Below, one piece after another: positions 7,513 through 15,601 of a stretch of DNA of 64,000 nt; within the stretch, counting starts at the first letter, position 1; each line of letters starts with the position of its first letter. The notes beneath the pieces were generated by a model that was not told the origin of the DNA, searched no databases, and was given only the letters and a program-made list of their open reading frames with translations. Source of the stretch: Dehalococcoidia bacterium (GTDB taxonomy: Bacteria > Chloroflexota > Dehalococcoidia > Tepidiformales > Tepidiformaceae); contig PQAO01000015.1 of assembly GCA_003104995.1 (NCBI GenBank), positions 62,001 to 126,000 of the forward strand. Direction: 5' to 3'. Position numbers and translations under genes: made by a program.

Positions 7513-9342
7513 ATGAAGCGCACCTTCCTTCTCGTTCTCCTCGTGGCCGCTTTCGCCATCGGCATCTCGCCGCGGCCGGCCGCCCACGCGGACGAAGGCT
7601 GGACGATCACGCAGCTCGCCATCGAGTACAACGTCGCGAAGGACGGGACAATCACCGCCACCGAGACCATCAGGGCTGACTTCGGCTCGCTCCAGAAGCA
7701 CGGCATCTTCCGGTACTTCTACGAGCGGGTTCCATGTGGCGACCCCATCGCGGGCGCCCAGCAACCTCTTTACGATTGCCCCTCGGGCTACAACCGCGAA
7801 TACAGCTATGACATCACGAGCGTGACCCGCCTCGACGGCAGCAAGTGGAAGCACGAGGTCTCGCGGGAAGCCGGCAAGGTGACCGTGAAGATCGGCGACG
7901 CCGACATCTTCGTCTCGGGTCCCCAGGACTATGTCATCAGCTACACGCTGCGCGGCGCCCTCGATGCCTATGACGATCACGGCGAACTGTACTGGGATGC
8001 GAGCGGCGAGTGGCCCGTCCCCATCGAGACCTTTGCCATCTCGGTCAAACTGCCGGCGGGCGCCGAGGCGTACGCGATCTGCTACCAGGGGTATGCTGAC
8101 TCGGACGAACAGTGCCTGGCTTCCACCGCCGCGAACGTCGCGACGTTCGCGGGCAATCGCGAGCTCTCGTCCTTCGAGCAGGTAACGATCGCGGTTGGCT
8201 GGCAGCCCGGCGTGGTCGAGATCCCCGCTCCCATGCTCGAAGACCGCCTGACCATTGGCGACCTGTTCACGCTTGACGTGATCGAGTGGGGCGGACTGGT
8301 CCTTAGCCTGATCGCCGGTGTGGTGCTGGTCGGTTCCGCCTGGTGGACGCACGGCCGGGACCGTTCCTATACCTCCATGTACTACCTCACGAACAACCCC
8401 GAAGAGCACACGCGACCGCTGTTCGCCCGCCAGGACGTGGTGGTGGAGTACCTCCCGCCCGAGGACCTTCGTCCCGCACAGATGGGCGTCCTCCTCGACG
8501 AGCGGGCCGACACGCTCGACGTGACCGCGACAATCGTCGACCTGGCCGTACGGGGCTACCTGCACATCACCGAGCTCCCGAAGAAGGGCTGGTTCGGCAG
8601 CAACGACTGGAAACTGACGAAGAAACAGGAGGCGAACGGCCTCAACGCCTTCGAAAAGAAGGTCTTGAACTCGCTGTTCGAGACCGGAGACGAAGTCGAG
8701 CTTTCGGACCTGAGGTACAAGTTCGCCGCGGACCTGGCCAAAGCGAAGGAACTCATCTACGGCGACGCGATGCAGCGCAAATGGTTCAGCATGAAACCGG
8801 AGTCGGCGCGGGGGATGTGGGTCATCGTCGCGATAAGCCTGCTCGCCTTCGGAGCCGGTTTCGCCGTGTTCGCCGGACTCCTATTCCACCGGGCGCTCAT
8901 GCCGCTGGGTCTGGTGCCGGCGGGACTAACCATGCTCGTGCTCTCGCGCTCCATGGCCCGCCGCACCGCGGCAGGCAGCGAGATGCTGCGGCGGGTCCTC
9001 GGCTTCCGGCTTTACATCGCCACGGCCGAGAAGCACCGCCAGGAGTTCAACGAACGGGAGAACATCTTCGCCCGTTACCTGCCGTTTGCCATCGTCTTCG
9101 GCTGTGTCTCGAAGTGGGCGAAGGCGTTTGAGGGCCTCGACGACCAGGTCTCCCAGTCCACCTCGTCGTGGTACTCGGGCACAGGCGCGTTTCGCGTCGC
9201 CGCGTTTTCGAGCGGGCTCCAGGGCTTCTCCAGCTCGGTCTCGAGCACGCTTTCGAGCACGCGTTCGAGCTCCGGCGGGTCGGGGTTCTCGGGTGGGTCG
9301 AGCGGCGGCGGTGGCGGCGGTGGCGGCGGTGGCAGCTGGTAG
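7513..9342 (+). CDS. DUF2207 membrane protein with poly-glycine tail
   Basis: A 609-residue protein with a Sec signal peptide (residues 1-26, hydrophobic core FLLVLLVAAFAIGI). An extracellular DUF2207 domain follows (DGTITATETIRADFGSLQKHGIFRYF). There is a first membrane span near residues 262-282 and a pair of spans near 435-480. The C-terminus is Ser/Gly-rich and ends GGGGSW, a tail commonly seen in DUF2207 proteins. The function of the family is not established. The -10 box eight bases before the ATG and the signal peptide immediately after it fix the start. It is transcribed divergently from the molybdenum hydroxylase operon. Confidence 0.88.
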   Translation: MKRTFLLVLLVAAFAIGISPRPAAHADEGWTITQLAIEYNVAKDGTITATETIRADFGSLQKHGIFRYFYERVPCGDPIAGAQQPLYDCPSGYNREYSYDITSVTRLDGSKWKHEVSREAGKVTVKIGDADIFVSGPQDYVISYTLRGALDAYDDHGELYWDASGEWPVPIETFAISVKLPAGAEAYAICYQGYADSDEQCLASTAANVATFAGNRELSSFEQVTIAVGWQPGVVEIPAPMLEDRLTIGDLFTLDVIEWGGLVLSLIAGVVLVGSAWWTHGRDRSYTSMYYLTNNPEEHTRPLFARQDVVVEYLPPEDLRPAQMGVLLDERADTLDVTATIVDLAVRGYLHITELPKKGWFGSNDWKLTKKQEANGLNAFEKKVLNSLFETGDEVELSDLRYKFAADLAKAKELIYGDAMQRKWFSMKPESARGMWVIVAISLLAFGAGFAVFAGLLFHRALMPLGLVPAGLTMLVLSRSMARRTAAGSEMLRRVLGFRLYIATAEKHRQEFNERENIFARYLPFAIVFGCVSKWAKAFEGLDDQVSQSTSSWYSGTGAFRVAAFSSGLQGFSSSVSSTLSSTRSSSGGSGFSGGSSGGGGGGGGGGSW

Positions 9343-9433
9343 CCGTTAAACGGCCGCCCGGGGACGTTTGTCGCGCCTGAGGACTTCCACGGTGCGAACA
9401 CCTGTACGGGGCCGAAGCAGGGCTGAGGGCCGG

Positions 9434-10156
9434 CTATTTCTTGAGCCACTCCCGCAGGCGGTGGGGGACATTGGTGATGATTCCGTCCACGCCAGCCTCC
9501 ACCACGCGGGCCCAATCTTCGGCCGAATCGACGGTCCAGGCCCAGACGCACACCTGCCGGCGCTTGGCCTTCTCCACCAGCGCCCGGTCCACGGCCGCGT
9601 GGTGGACCGAGATCGCCTGGCCGTTGCGCTTCAGGAGGCCGCCCAGCAGCCGGTCGACCTCATCCCCGTGCACGGGCGGCACGATGATGGTGGCGGAAAC
9701 GCGAGGTTCGGTCTTCCGGGCGCGGTCCACCATCTCAGGGTTGAACGAGTGGATCGCGGTCCACGACTCGGCGTTGTGCCGCTTGATCACCTCGACCACG
9801 GCGTCGACGCAGCGCTGATCCTGCTCGGGGTCGGTCGCCTTCAACTCGCACATCACCGTCAGGCGGCCCGCTACGAGGCCGAACACCTCGTCCAGGGTGG
9901 GCACGGGCTCGCCGTCCCCTGCGTCCGCAGCCTGGAGTTCGGCCAGCGTCTTTTCCATCACCGGCCCGCTGAGGTTCGTCGTGCGATCGACCGTGGTGTC
10001 GTGCATGAGCACGGGAACGCCGTCGGCACAGAGCTGCACGTCGATCTCCATCGCTTCGGCGGAAGCATCGAGGCAGGAGCGCACCCCTGCCAGGGTGTTC
10101 GCGGGCGCCTCCCCCGCGGCTGCGGCATGACCAATCACCAGCACATAGGGCTTCAT
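9434..10156 (-). CDS. glycerophosphodiester phosphodiesterase family protein
   Basis: A 240-residue TIM-barrel GDPD protein. The first active-site block is GHAAAAGEAPANT instead of the usual GHRG...PENT: the His is kept, but the Arg-Gly pair and the Glu before Asn-Thr are changed. EIDVQLCADGVPVLMHDTTVDRTT supplies the metal-binding Glu/Asp and the second catalytic His. WAWTVDSAEDWARVVEAGVDGIITNVP closes the barrel. The family hydrolyses glycerophosphodiesters to glycerol-3-phosphate and an alcohol. The altered first block leaves activity uncertain. No signal peptide, so cytoplasmic. Confidence 0.85.
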   Translation of the reverse strand: MKPYVLVIGHAAAAGEAPANTLAGVRSCLDASAEAMEIDVQLCADGVPVLMHDTTVDRTTNLSGPVMEKTLAELQAADAGDGEPVPTLDEVFGLVAGRLTVMCELKATDPEQDQRCVDAVVEVIKRHNAESWTAIHSFNPEMVDRARKTEPRVSATIIVPPVHGDEVDRLLGGLLKRNGQAISVHHAAVDRALVEKAKRRQVCVWAWTVDSAEDWARVVEAGVDGIITNVPHRLREWLKK

Positions 10157-10239
10157 GGCCGAACTGTACCCGCTGCCCCCGCATCGTGAAACGAGTCGAA
10201 CAGTGAGACGTAGTTCATATTGATCCGGCGTTAACGCTC

Positions 10240-10245
10240 TAAACT
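10240..10245 (+). promoter_or_regulatory. -10 box TAAACT
   Basis: TAAACT lies 45 bases before the ATG at 10,291. A strong GGAGGTG ribosome-binding site (10,281-10,287) is between them. TTGATC at 10,220 is too close to be a standard -35. Confidence 0.35.
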
Positions 10246-10290
10246 GCAGCCATCCGGCAGGGAACTGCGGTCCCCCCGAGGGAGGTGACC

Positions 10291-11907
10291 ATGAAGACGG
10301 CGCCAGTTTCACACTTCAGGACGGCAAGAGGGCGGGAACTCGCGGTGGAATGGGACACCGCGGCGAACAGCCAACGGGCCTGGCGCTGGAACCAGGACCA
10401 TTACCCGGACCCGCTGACGCCGCTGTTTGCCTGGATTCACGCGGACAGGCAGTCCCAGGATGCGCCCTATGCGGACGCGGGCGTGGAGCCGCCGGCCCCG
10501 TTTCGAGGGCGGCAGCTTCCAGCGGGCTTCCAGTACGTACGGCTGACGCCGCTCGACGCCGAAGAGTCGCCATCGTTCATCACGAGGGCCCGGGAGTTGG
10601 GCGCGAGATGCGGCGGCGCGCCCAGGGTATGGGACACTTTCGCCCAACCACGCGCCGAAGCAGCTGTTCGGGCCCTCCAGGCGGTCGCCCCGGAAACTCC
10701 CGTGGCAGAACTATCCCGCCTCTATCACGATGCCTTCCACAACACGCATATCGGAGGCATGGTCGCCCTCGGGCCTGTGCTCGGCCCGCTCCAGGGGACG
10801 CTCGAAGCACTGTTCGAAGCAGATGACGCGGCGCTGCTCGTGCAGGAACTCGGCCAGGGCTCCGACAGCGCCACAATGGAGAGTAACCGAGCGATCGCGC
10901 GCCTGGCGGAGATGGCGCGAGCGGCGCCCGGCATTGCCCGCATCGTCACTGAGGGCGGCAACGACGCGCTTCAGTCCCTGCTTCGTGAAACGGCTGCAGC
11001 CGCGTTCATGGCTGCGTTTGATGCGTTCATCGCCGATTACGGCTGGCGCTCCGGCGGGTGGGACATCACCAACCCCACACTGCGGGAGAGGCCGGCCGAC
11101 GCGCTGAACCTGGTCCGTCAGGCGATGGCCGCACGCAACGGGGACTTCGCCTCCCGCACCGAGGTGGTCCGGCGCCGGGACGCCGCGTTGCAGCGCGTCG
11201 AAGCCCGGCTCGCCGGGGACCCGGCCAGTATGGCCGCTTTCCGGGCGCTCGCCGGCCAGCTCGAAAACTACGTCGCCGTGCGCGAGGGGCGCGCGCTGTG
11301 GCAGCTCCTCGTTACCGGCAGCCTGCGGATCGCACTCCTGAACAAAGGCGATGCACTGCGCTCGGCCGGCACGATCGACGTTCCCGAGGACATCTTCTTC
11401 CTGCTTCCCGCTGAAATCGATCCGCTCTTCGCCTACGCGGAGCGAGGTGACTTACGGTCCCTCGTGGCCGAACGGCGGAAAGAGTGGGCGAGCTGGCTCG
11501 GCGACAAGCCTCCCGCCGTCATCTCCGCCGCCCCCGGGCTCATCCCGGGCCCGGCCGCGCAACCCGGCGAAGCGGTGATTCACGGCCTCCCCGGCTCTCG
11601 CGGCAAAATAACCGCGAAGGCACGCGTGCTCCTGGACTTCGCGGACTGCGATGAACTCGAACCGGGGGAAGTGCTCGTCTGCATCATGACGTCACCGCCA
11701 TGGACCCCGCTGTTCGCCGTCGCCTCGGCAATCGTCACCGATTCCGGCGCCGCCTTCTCTCACCCGGCCATCGCCGCTCGCGAGTTCGGCATCCCGGCGG
11801 TCGTCGGCGCCACAGAGGCTACTGCCCGGATCCAGACGGGTGACACGATCACCGTGGATGGTGACGCCGGCGTGGTCCGCATCGAGGTGCGCCACCCCGG
11901 AGGCTGA
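10291..11907 (+). CDS. PEP-utilising-enzyme mobile-domain protein
   Basis: A 538-residue protein whose C-terminal ~90 residues are a PEP-utiliser mobile (phosphohistidine) domain: GLPGSRGKITAKARVLL, then TDSGAAFSHPAIAAREFGIP, with the phospho-accepting His in SHPAIAAREFG near residue 490. The remaining N-terminal region resembles the linker of two-domain PEP-utilising proteins. No PPDK-type ATP-grasp domain is recognisable, so it cannot be assigned as a complete PEP synthase or rifampicin phosphotransferase. The start is fixed by GGAGG five bases before ATG 10,291. The reaction is unknown. Confidence 0.85.
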   Translation: MKTAPVSHFRTARGRELAVEWDTAANSQRAWRWNQDHYPDPLTPLFAWIHADRQSQDAPYADAGVEPPAPFRGRQLPAGFQYVRLTPLDAEESPSFITRARELGARCGGAPRVWDTFAQPRAEAAVRALQAVAPETPVAELSRLYHDAFHNTHIGGMVALGPVLGPLQGTLEALFEADDAALLVQELGQGSDSATMESNRAIARLAEMARAAPGIARIVTEGGNDALQSLLRETAAAAFMAAFDAFIADYGWRSGGWDITNPTLRERPADALNLVRQAMAARNGDFASRTEVVRRRDAALQRVEARLAGDPASMAAFRALAGQLENYVAVREGRALWQLLVTGSLRIALLNKGDALRSAGTIDVPEDIFFLLPAEIDPLFAYAERGDLRSLVAERRKEWASWLGDKPPAVISAAPGLIPGPAAQPGEAVIHGLPGSRGKITAKARVLLDFADCDELEPGEVLVCIMTSPPWTPLFAVASAIVTDSGAAFSHPAIAAREFGIPAVVGATEATARIQTGDTITVDGDAGVVRIEVRHPGG

Positions 11908-11932
11908 CGCCCGGGCGGGCGCGCCCGCGCGC

Positions 11933-12712
11933 CTACGGCTCCTGCCGCGTGCGCTTCCGGGAGAGCTGCCGCCCGAACCGCGACATGCGCATCGCCCGTT
12001 CCGCCGTCGTTCGGATCCCCGTCCGGCGCCGCGGCAGTGCAGCCAGCTCCCGCAGTGCGTCGCCGAATCCGGTCATTACCGGCACCCCGTGGCCGGGCAG
12101 GCCGCCCTCCGGTGCCGACACGGCGAACTGCCGGATGGACTCGAGGTACTGGTCATCGTCGTGGTTCGCCATGCGCAACGACCGCGTCAGTTCGCCGCCA
12201 TGGCTGATGACCAGGTCTCCGACGAACGCGGCTCCCAGCCGGTCGACAACGAAACAGCACGAGCCTGGCGTGTGGCCCGGGACTAGCACCGCCCGGATGC
12301 CGGGTAGCAACTCCGTCTCGCCGTCGATGCACTGGTCCACGAGGACGTCCGCACCGCTCGATCGCTGGAATCGCGCGACCAGGAACCTCCCAATGTGCGA
12401 TCGTCCGACGGTGGTGTGCAGGAACGCCCGGCCATCTCGTTCGAAACAATCTCCCTGGCCGATGCAGAGGCGGGCACCCGTGGCCTGGCGGACCGCGCCG
12501 GCCGCACCCGCGTGGTCCCGGTGCATGTGCGTCAACAGGATGGCCGAGAGCCGGCCGCCGTGTGCGGCAACCTCTTCGAGGATGGCGCCGGCACTCGAGG
12601 CGAAGCCGGTATCGACCAGCGCGAGCTGGCCGTCATCGGCCTCGACGAGATAGACGTTCGAGCCGCGGGTGCCGTGGAGCCACCAGAGCCCCGGAGCGAG
12701 CAGGTCAGCCAA
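11933..12712 (-). CDS. MBL-fold metallo-hydrolase
   Basis: A 259-residue metallo-beta-lactamase-fold protein. THMHRDHAG is the HxHxDH metal motif near residue 61, preceded by LALVDTGF. A later LVPGHTPGSCCFVVD supplies the third His and FVGDLVISHGGE the bridging Asp. Such enzymes hydrolyse thioesters, lactones or similar substrates; the exact one cannot be read. The start is probably TTG at 12,712, with GAGGGGG seven bases before it. It is the last chromosomal gene before the tRNA fragment. Confidence 0.85.
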   Translation of the reverse strand: MADLLAPGLWWLHGTRGSNVYLVEADDGQLALVDTGFASSAGAILEEVAAHGGRLSAILLTHMHRDHAGAAGAVRQATGARLCIGQGDCFERDGRAFLHTTVGRSHIGRFLVARFQRSSGADVLVDQCIDGETELLPGIRAVLVPGHTPGSCCFVVDRLGAAFVGDLVISHGGELTRSLRMANHDDDQYLESIRQFAVSAPEGGLPGHGVPVMTGFGDALRELAALPRRRTGIRTTAERAMRMSRFGRQLSRKRTRQEP

Positions 12713-12891
12713 GAGGTACCCCCTCGTTTGAGCTTACCCGCCCCTGGCGTTCCGGGGCATCGCCGGGCGTGCTACTCCCCTTCGCAGGTAATGACGATGC
12801 AGGGGGGTACTTCCCGCGCCTGAGATACGGGTCAGCGGTGGGCAAACGGGGGGGTGAGGTGGTCCCCAGAACGGAGCGCGAGCGAAACCAA

Positions 12892-12918
12892 ACGAGCCCT
12901 CCGGTTGGGAGGGCTCGT
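12892..12918 (-). terminator. Rho-independent terminator of the tRNA-Met gene
   Basis: An 11-bp perfect stem (ACGAGCCCTCC against GGAGGGCTCGT) with a five-base loop is followed on the minus strand by TTGGTTT. It lies 25 bases beyond the tRNA 3' end and belongs to the original tRNA transcription unit. Confidence 0.75.
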
Positions 12919-12942
12919 GAAGAGCGTGCGCGTACAGGGAAT

Positions 12943-12987
12943 TGGTAGCGGGGGAGGGATTCGAACCCCCGGCCTTCGGGTTATGAG
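12943..12987 (-). tRNA. 3' half of initiator tRNA-Met (CAT); attachment-site copy
   Basis: Read on the minus strand, the sequence runs from the anticodon loop CTCATAA (anticodon CAT at 12,985-12,983) through the stem half CCCGA, a T-arm with GGGGG-TTCGAAT-CCCTC, the acceptor half CCCCGCT, discriminator A and an encoded CCA. Three C's directly after the loop imply the GGG:CCC pairs of an initiator tRNA. The 5' half is absent: the five bases before the loop (TCGCC) pair at only three of five positions, and no D-arm or AGCGGGG/CGCGGGG acceptor half precedes it. The break at the anticodon loop and the intact 3' end with terminator mark a tyrosine-recombinase attachment site. Confidence 0.82.
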
Positions 12988-13103
12988 GGCGAGTAAGTGC
13001 GTCCGGCGGGGTCACGTTCCGTTGCCTTATGTCTCGCTCTGAATCTGCCGAGGTCGCTCCTGATAGCGCCAGTCTTCCGTGATCCCACCGCGTCCAGCCC
13101 CGC

Positions 13104-13125
13104 CCATTTGCAGTCCATTTGCAGT
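13104..13125 (+). repeat. tandem 11-bp direct repeat CCATTTGCAGT x2
   Basis: CCATTTGCAGT occurs at 13,104-13,114 and again at 13,115-13,125, head to tail with no gap, about 120 bases inside the attachment site. The position would suit an integrase arm-type site. Confidence 0.6.
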
Positions 13126-13439
13126 TCTCGCCGACACACCCTCGTGGGTTGAGATGTCGTAGGCATCGCTCCTCGCCACAGTGCTCGCTCAACGTACGTC
13201 GTGCGGAAGGAGCACCGCCAGCCTGCCGGGAACACCTTAACTTGCGATCATAACCCCAACGATTTTGTGAAGATCGCAGGCCTCCAACGACCCTCATCGG
13301 GCGCACGTCGCCGGTCGCAGCAGCATAACGGCACGTGATGTTCACACGCGATCCGCTGGCCTTGACGATGGCTCGTGCAGTCGGGCTGCGCGAAGTGCTG
13401 CCAGTTCGCCAACTCCCCAGTCCATCGAACAGAGACCAC

Positions 13440-13484
13440 TGGGACGAGATGGGACAAAACACGACACCTTGGGACAGCCGTCCC
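13440..13484 (+). repeat. three TGGGAC repeats on one helix face plus inverted GTCCC
   Basis: TGGGAC starts at 13,440, 13,450 and 13,470 (spacings 10 and 20). The last copy forms GGGAC-agcc-GTCCC with bases 13,480-13,484. Regular helical spacing suggests a protein-binding cluster; no binding protein is identified. Confidence 0.4.
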
Positions 13485-13681
13485 GTCCTATCCAGCAGGG
13501 TCGGGCTGACTGATGAGAGCCTCGTCATGGTCGAGCTCGAGCCCGAAGGAGGCGTGAGACCACATGCCTCGGAATGCACTTGCGGACGAACAGTGGCGTA
13601 GAACCCGATGAATAGCCCGGCGACCCCACGGTGACTCCGACGTCTCAGCTCCGATCGCGCGGTCAGGAGTACGGGGCGCGG

Positions 13682-14584
13682 CTAATGGCTCTCGGTCCAG
13701 CGCCATTCGGCGGGATCCCATTTCAGCGTCCGCTGATCGCCGTATCCGAGGGGTGGCCCCCAGAAGGCTTCCAGCGCGGCGAAGGCGGATCTCAACTCTC
13801 CGAACCGACTGCCGTGGTCGCGGACGAACCCAGCCCACGGAGCTACCCAGGACTCCGGCGGCATGGCCAACGTCGGCGGCCAGGGCGTGTCGCGAAGGCC
13901 GAACGTCTGAACGCACACATCGGCCAGTTCGCCCAGTGGCAGGACGCTCAGCTCTTCCGCAATCAGCAGCATGTCGTAGAGATCCTTGGGCCGCGAGTTC
14001 TCGCGGGAACCGTAGTCCCTTGTGTAGGCGTGCAGCTTCTCCGCAAGTTGCTGGGGAATCGGTATGGCCGGGACGACGACCGCCGGCAGGTCGGCGAAGT
14101 CGAAGAGATTCCGAAGCTCCACCTGCTCGACCGGTCTCACATCGCCAGGCTGCACGTTCACGTCGAAACGAAGCGTCTCAAACTGCCGGCCGCCAAGCCG
14201 GCTCTCAACCGGAAAGCGGATCCCACCCTCGGGGCCTTCGCCCTGGATCGGGCTCCCGCGGCCAATCGCGAACTCGAAGTAGTCGTCGAGGTCAGCTGCA
14301 GCGGCCTGCTCCACCATCGCCTGAAGGCGACCTGCATCATCTCGCCAAGATGCATCGATGTCGATCGTCGCGCGGGCGCGGGAGCTGACTCGGGCGATCA
14401 TTGCCATGCCGCCCTTGAGCGCCCAGCTACCTTCTGGCGCCGTCGCGACGATTCGCGCCAGCAACCGCTGAAAGGCCGCCTCCTTCCGGAGCCGATCGAG
14501 CGGCAGCGAGCTGTCCCTTGCGCGTGCTTTGAGCCGATCCTCGAGTGCCTGGCGGAGCGATTCCGGACGACTATAGCGAGCCAC
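13682..14584 (-). CDS. abiEii: AbiEii-type nucleotidyltransferase toxin
   Basis: A 300-residue protein of the nucleotidyl-transferase AbiEii/AbiGii toxin family. The block WALKGGMAMIAR near residue 53, followed by ATIDIDASW, is the family GG...DxD nucleotidyltransferase core. PQQLAEKLHAYTRDYGSRENSRPKDLYDMLLI is the conserved Lys/Asp helix downstream. Toxins of this family arrest growth by nucleotidyl transfer to tRNA or related targets. The GTG at 14,584 overlaps the end of the antitoxin gene by 14 bases, and longer frames upstream have no coding character. It forms a type IV toxin-antitoxin pair that can also act in abortive infection. Confidence 0.88.
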   Translation of the reverse strand: MARYSRPESLRQALEDRLKARARDSSLPLDRLRKEAAFQRLLARIVATAPEGSWALKGGMAMIARVSSRARATIDIDASWRDDAGRLQAMVEQAAAADLDDYFEFAIGRGSPIQGEGPEGGIRFPVESRLGGRQFETLRFDVNVQPGDVRPVEQVELRNLFDFADLPAVVVPAIPIPQQLAEKLHAYTRDYGSRENSRPKDLYDMLLIAEELSVLPLGELADVCVQTFGLRDTPWPPTLAMPPESWVAPWAGFVRDHGSRFGELRSAFAALEAFWGPPLGYGDQRTLKWDPAEWRWTESH

Positions 14585-15179
14585 CCGGCGATGGTACCGC
14601 CCGCTTCGCTTTGGGGAGGCCGAGGACGTTCCGCACATGGTCGCCGTCAGGATGCTCGTCAACCGTGTCCGACAGCCGCGCGCGGGTGGTGAGCCCACGT
14701 TCGATTGCCTCTCGACCCGCCTCGCGGGCCAACGATGGATCACCAGCCACCGCCACATCACAGAGCGTCCGTTCAACCCTCGTGACCGGTACGTCATCGC
14801 GAAGAGTGATCTCCGCCGTGGAGAGGGACGCCCTATGAACCGTGACGCCATGGCGTTTCCCGCGAAAGGCACGAGGCACCGTGATGTGGATGACCGCCGG
14901 CATCGCCGACCCTAGCCCGTAGACAGCAAGCGCGCTGTCGTGACTAACCGCGCTGCCTGGGCCGGCCCAGAGCGCGGTCGCGATCAGGTCTCCAAATCGG
15001 TGCGCAGGGAACCGGTGGAGCCGGTAGATGCCGTACGCCACCCGTTCGATGTCACCTCTACCCGCATACAGGCTCAGCAGGCGGCGGGAGATACCGGCCT
15101 CCAACGCCTGGCTCGTGGTGAAGTATCCGCCCTGTGGCTCGCCAGCTTGATAGAGTCTGTCGAGGACCTGTTCCTGCAT
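14571..15179 (-). CDS. abiEi: AbiEi-type antitoxin, transcriptional autoregulator
   Basis: A 202-residue protein with an N-terminal winged helix (YFTTSQALEAGISRRLLSLYAGRGDIERVAYGIYRL), then the AbiEi C-terminal domain (DLIATALWAGPGSAVSHDSALAVYGL; ITVPRAFRGKRHGVTVHRA; PVTRVERTLCDVA). AbiEi proteins neutralise the AbiEii toxin and repress their own promoter by binding inverted repeats. ATG 15,179 is chosen because it starts just beyond the palindromic operator; the in-frame extension to 15,215 would place the operator inside the gene. It overlaps abiEii by 14 bases. Confidence 0.87.
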   Translation of the reverse strand: MQEQVLDRLYQAGEPQGGYFTTSQALEAGISRRLLSLYAGRGDIERVAYGIYRLHRFPAHRFGDLIATALWAGPGSAVSHDSALAVYGLGSAMPAVIHITVPRAFRGKRHGVTVHRASLSTAEITLRDDVPVTRVERTLCDVAVAGDPSLAREAGREAIERGLTTRARLSDTVDEHPDGDHVRNVLGLPKAKRAVPSPGGSL

Positions 15180-15180
15180 G

Positions 15181-15203
15181 AATGTTACGCTACACGTAAC
15201 ATT
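15181..15203. promoter_or_regulatory. palindromic operator of the abiE operon
   Basis: AATGTTACG at 15,181-15,189 and its exact complement CGTAACATT at 15,195-15,203 flank a five-base centre, one base upstream of the antitoxin ATG. Position and symmetry match the autorepression sites of AbiEi proteins. Confidence 0.7.
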
Positions 15204-15601
15204 GGTGTGTCGCAAGGCGAGGCCACAAACATCGCGTAACGCCGGGCAAGCGCGCGTTTACGACGCAAATAGCGCGAGCGACAGGGTCGTGCACCGCGTC
15301 CGACATACGGGACAAACGATAGCCCAAACGTCGGACACGACGCCCTCAGGCAAAGCACTCACGCGCTTCACCCACGTTCACCGCCCGCAGTTGCTTTGAC
15401 CCGAAGCGCCGCCCCTCAAGGAGCGAGTCCGTCATTCCACGAGTTCCTGAGTCTCACCTTGTGCCTGCGATCCAAGCTCGCCGAGGTGTCCGACGCTCCC
15501 GTGACACCCGACCACCGAAGTCAGCAAGAAGCTGCCGCCGCAACGACTATGCGCAGGACCGAGATGCCCCCGCGCTCAACACCTTCCGGCAAGCCCCCAC
15601 G

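Larger units (their letters stand above)
13000..13681. other. non-coding end of the element
   Basis: About 680 bases between the attachment site and the AbiEii gene carry no open frame resembling a known protein on either strand. Two repeat clusters listed separately lie here. A worn-down recombinase or excisionase region is possible but cannot be recognised. Confidence 0.5.

Noticed and set aside
12734-13579. Long minus-strand open frame over the tRNA fragment and the element end
   Set aside because: It overlaps the tRNA half and terminator, has low-complexity composition and no recognisable domain; it is open only because of high GC.
15216-15601. Possible gene between abiE and the subtilase
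   Set aside because: Short frames here show no ribosome-binding site or domain; the stretch is treated as promoter and spacer DNA.
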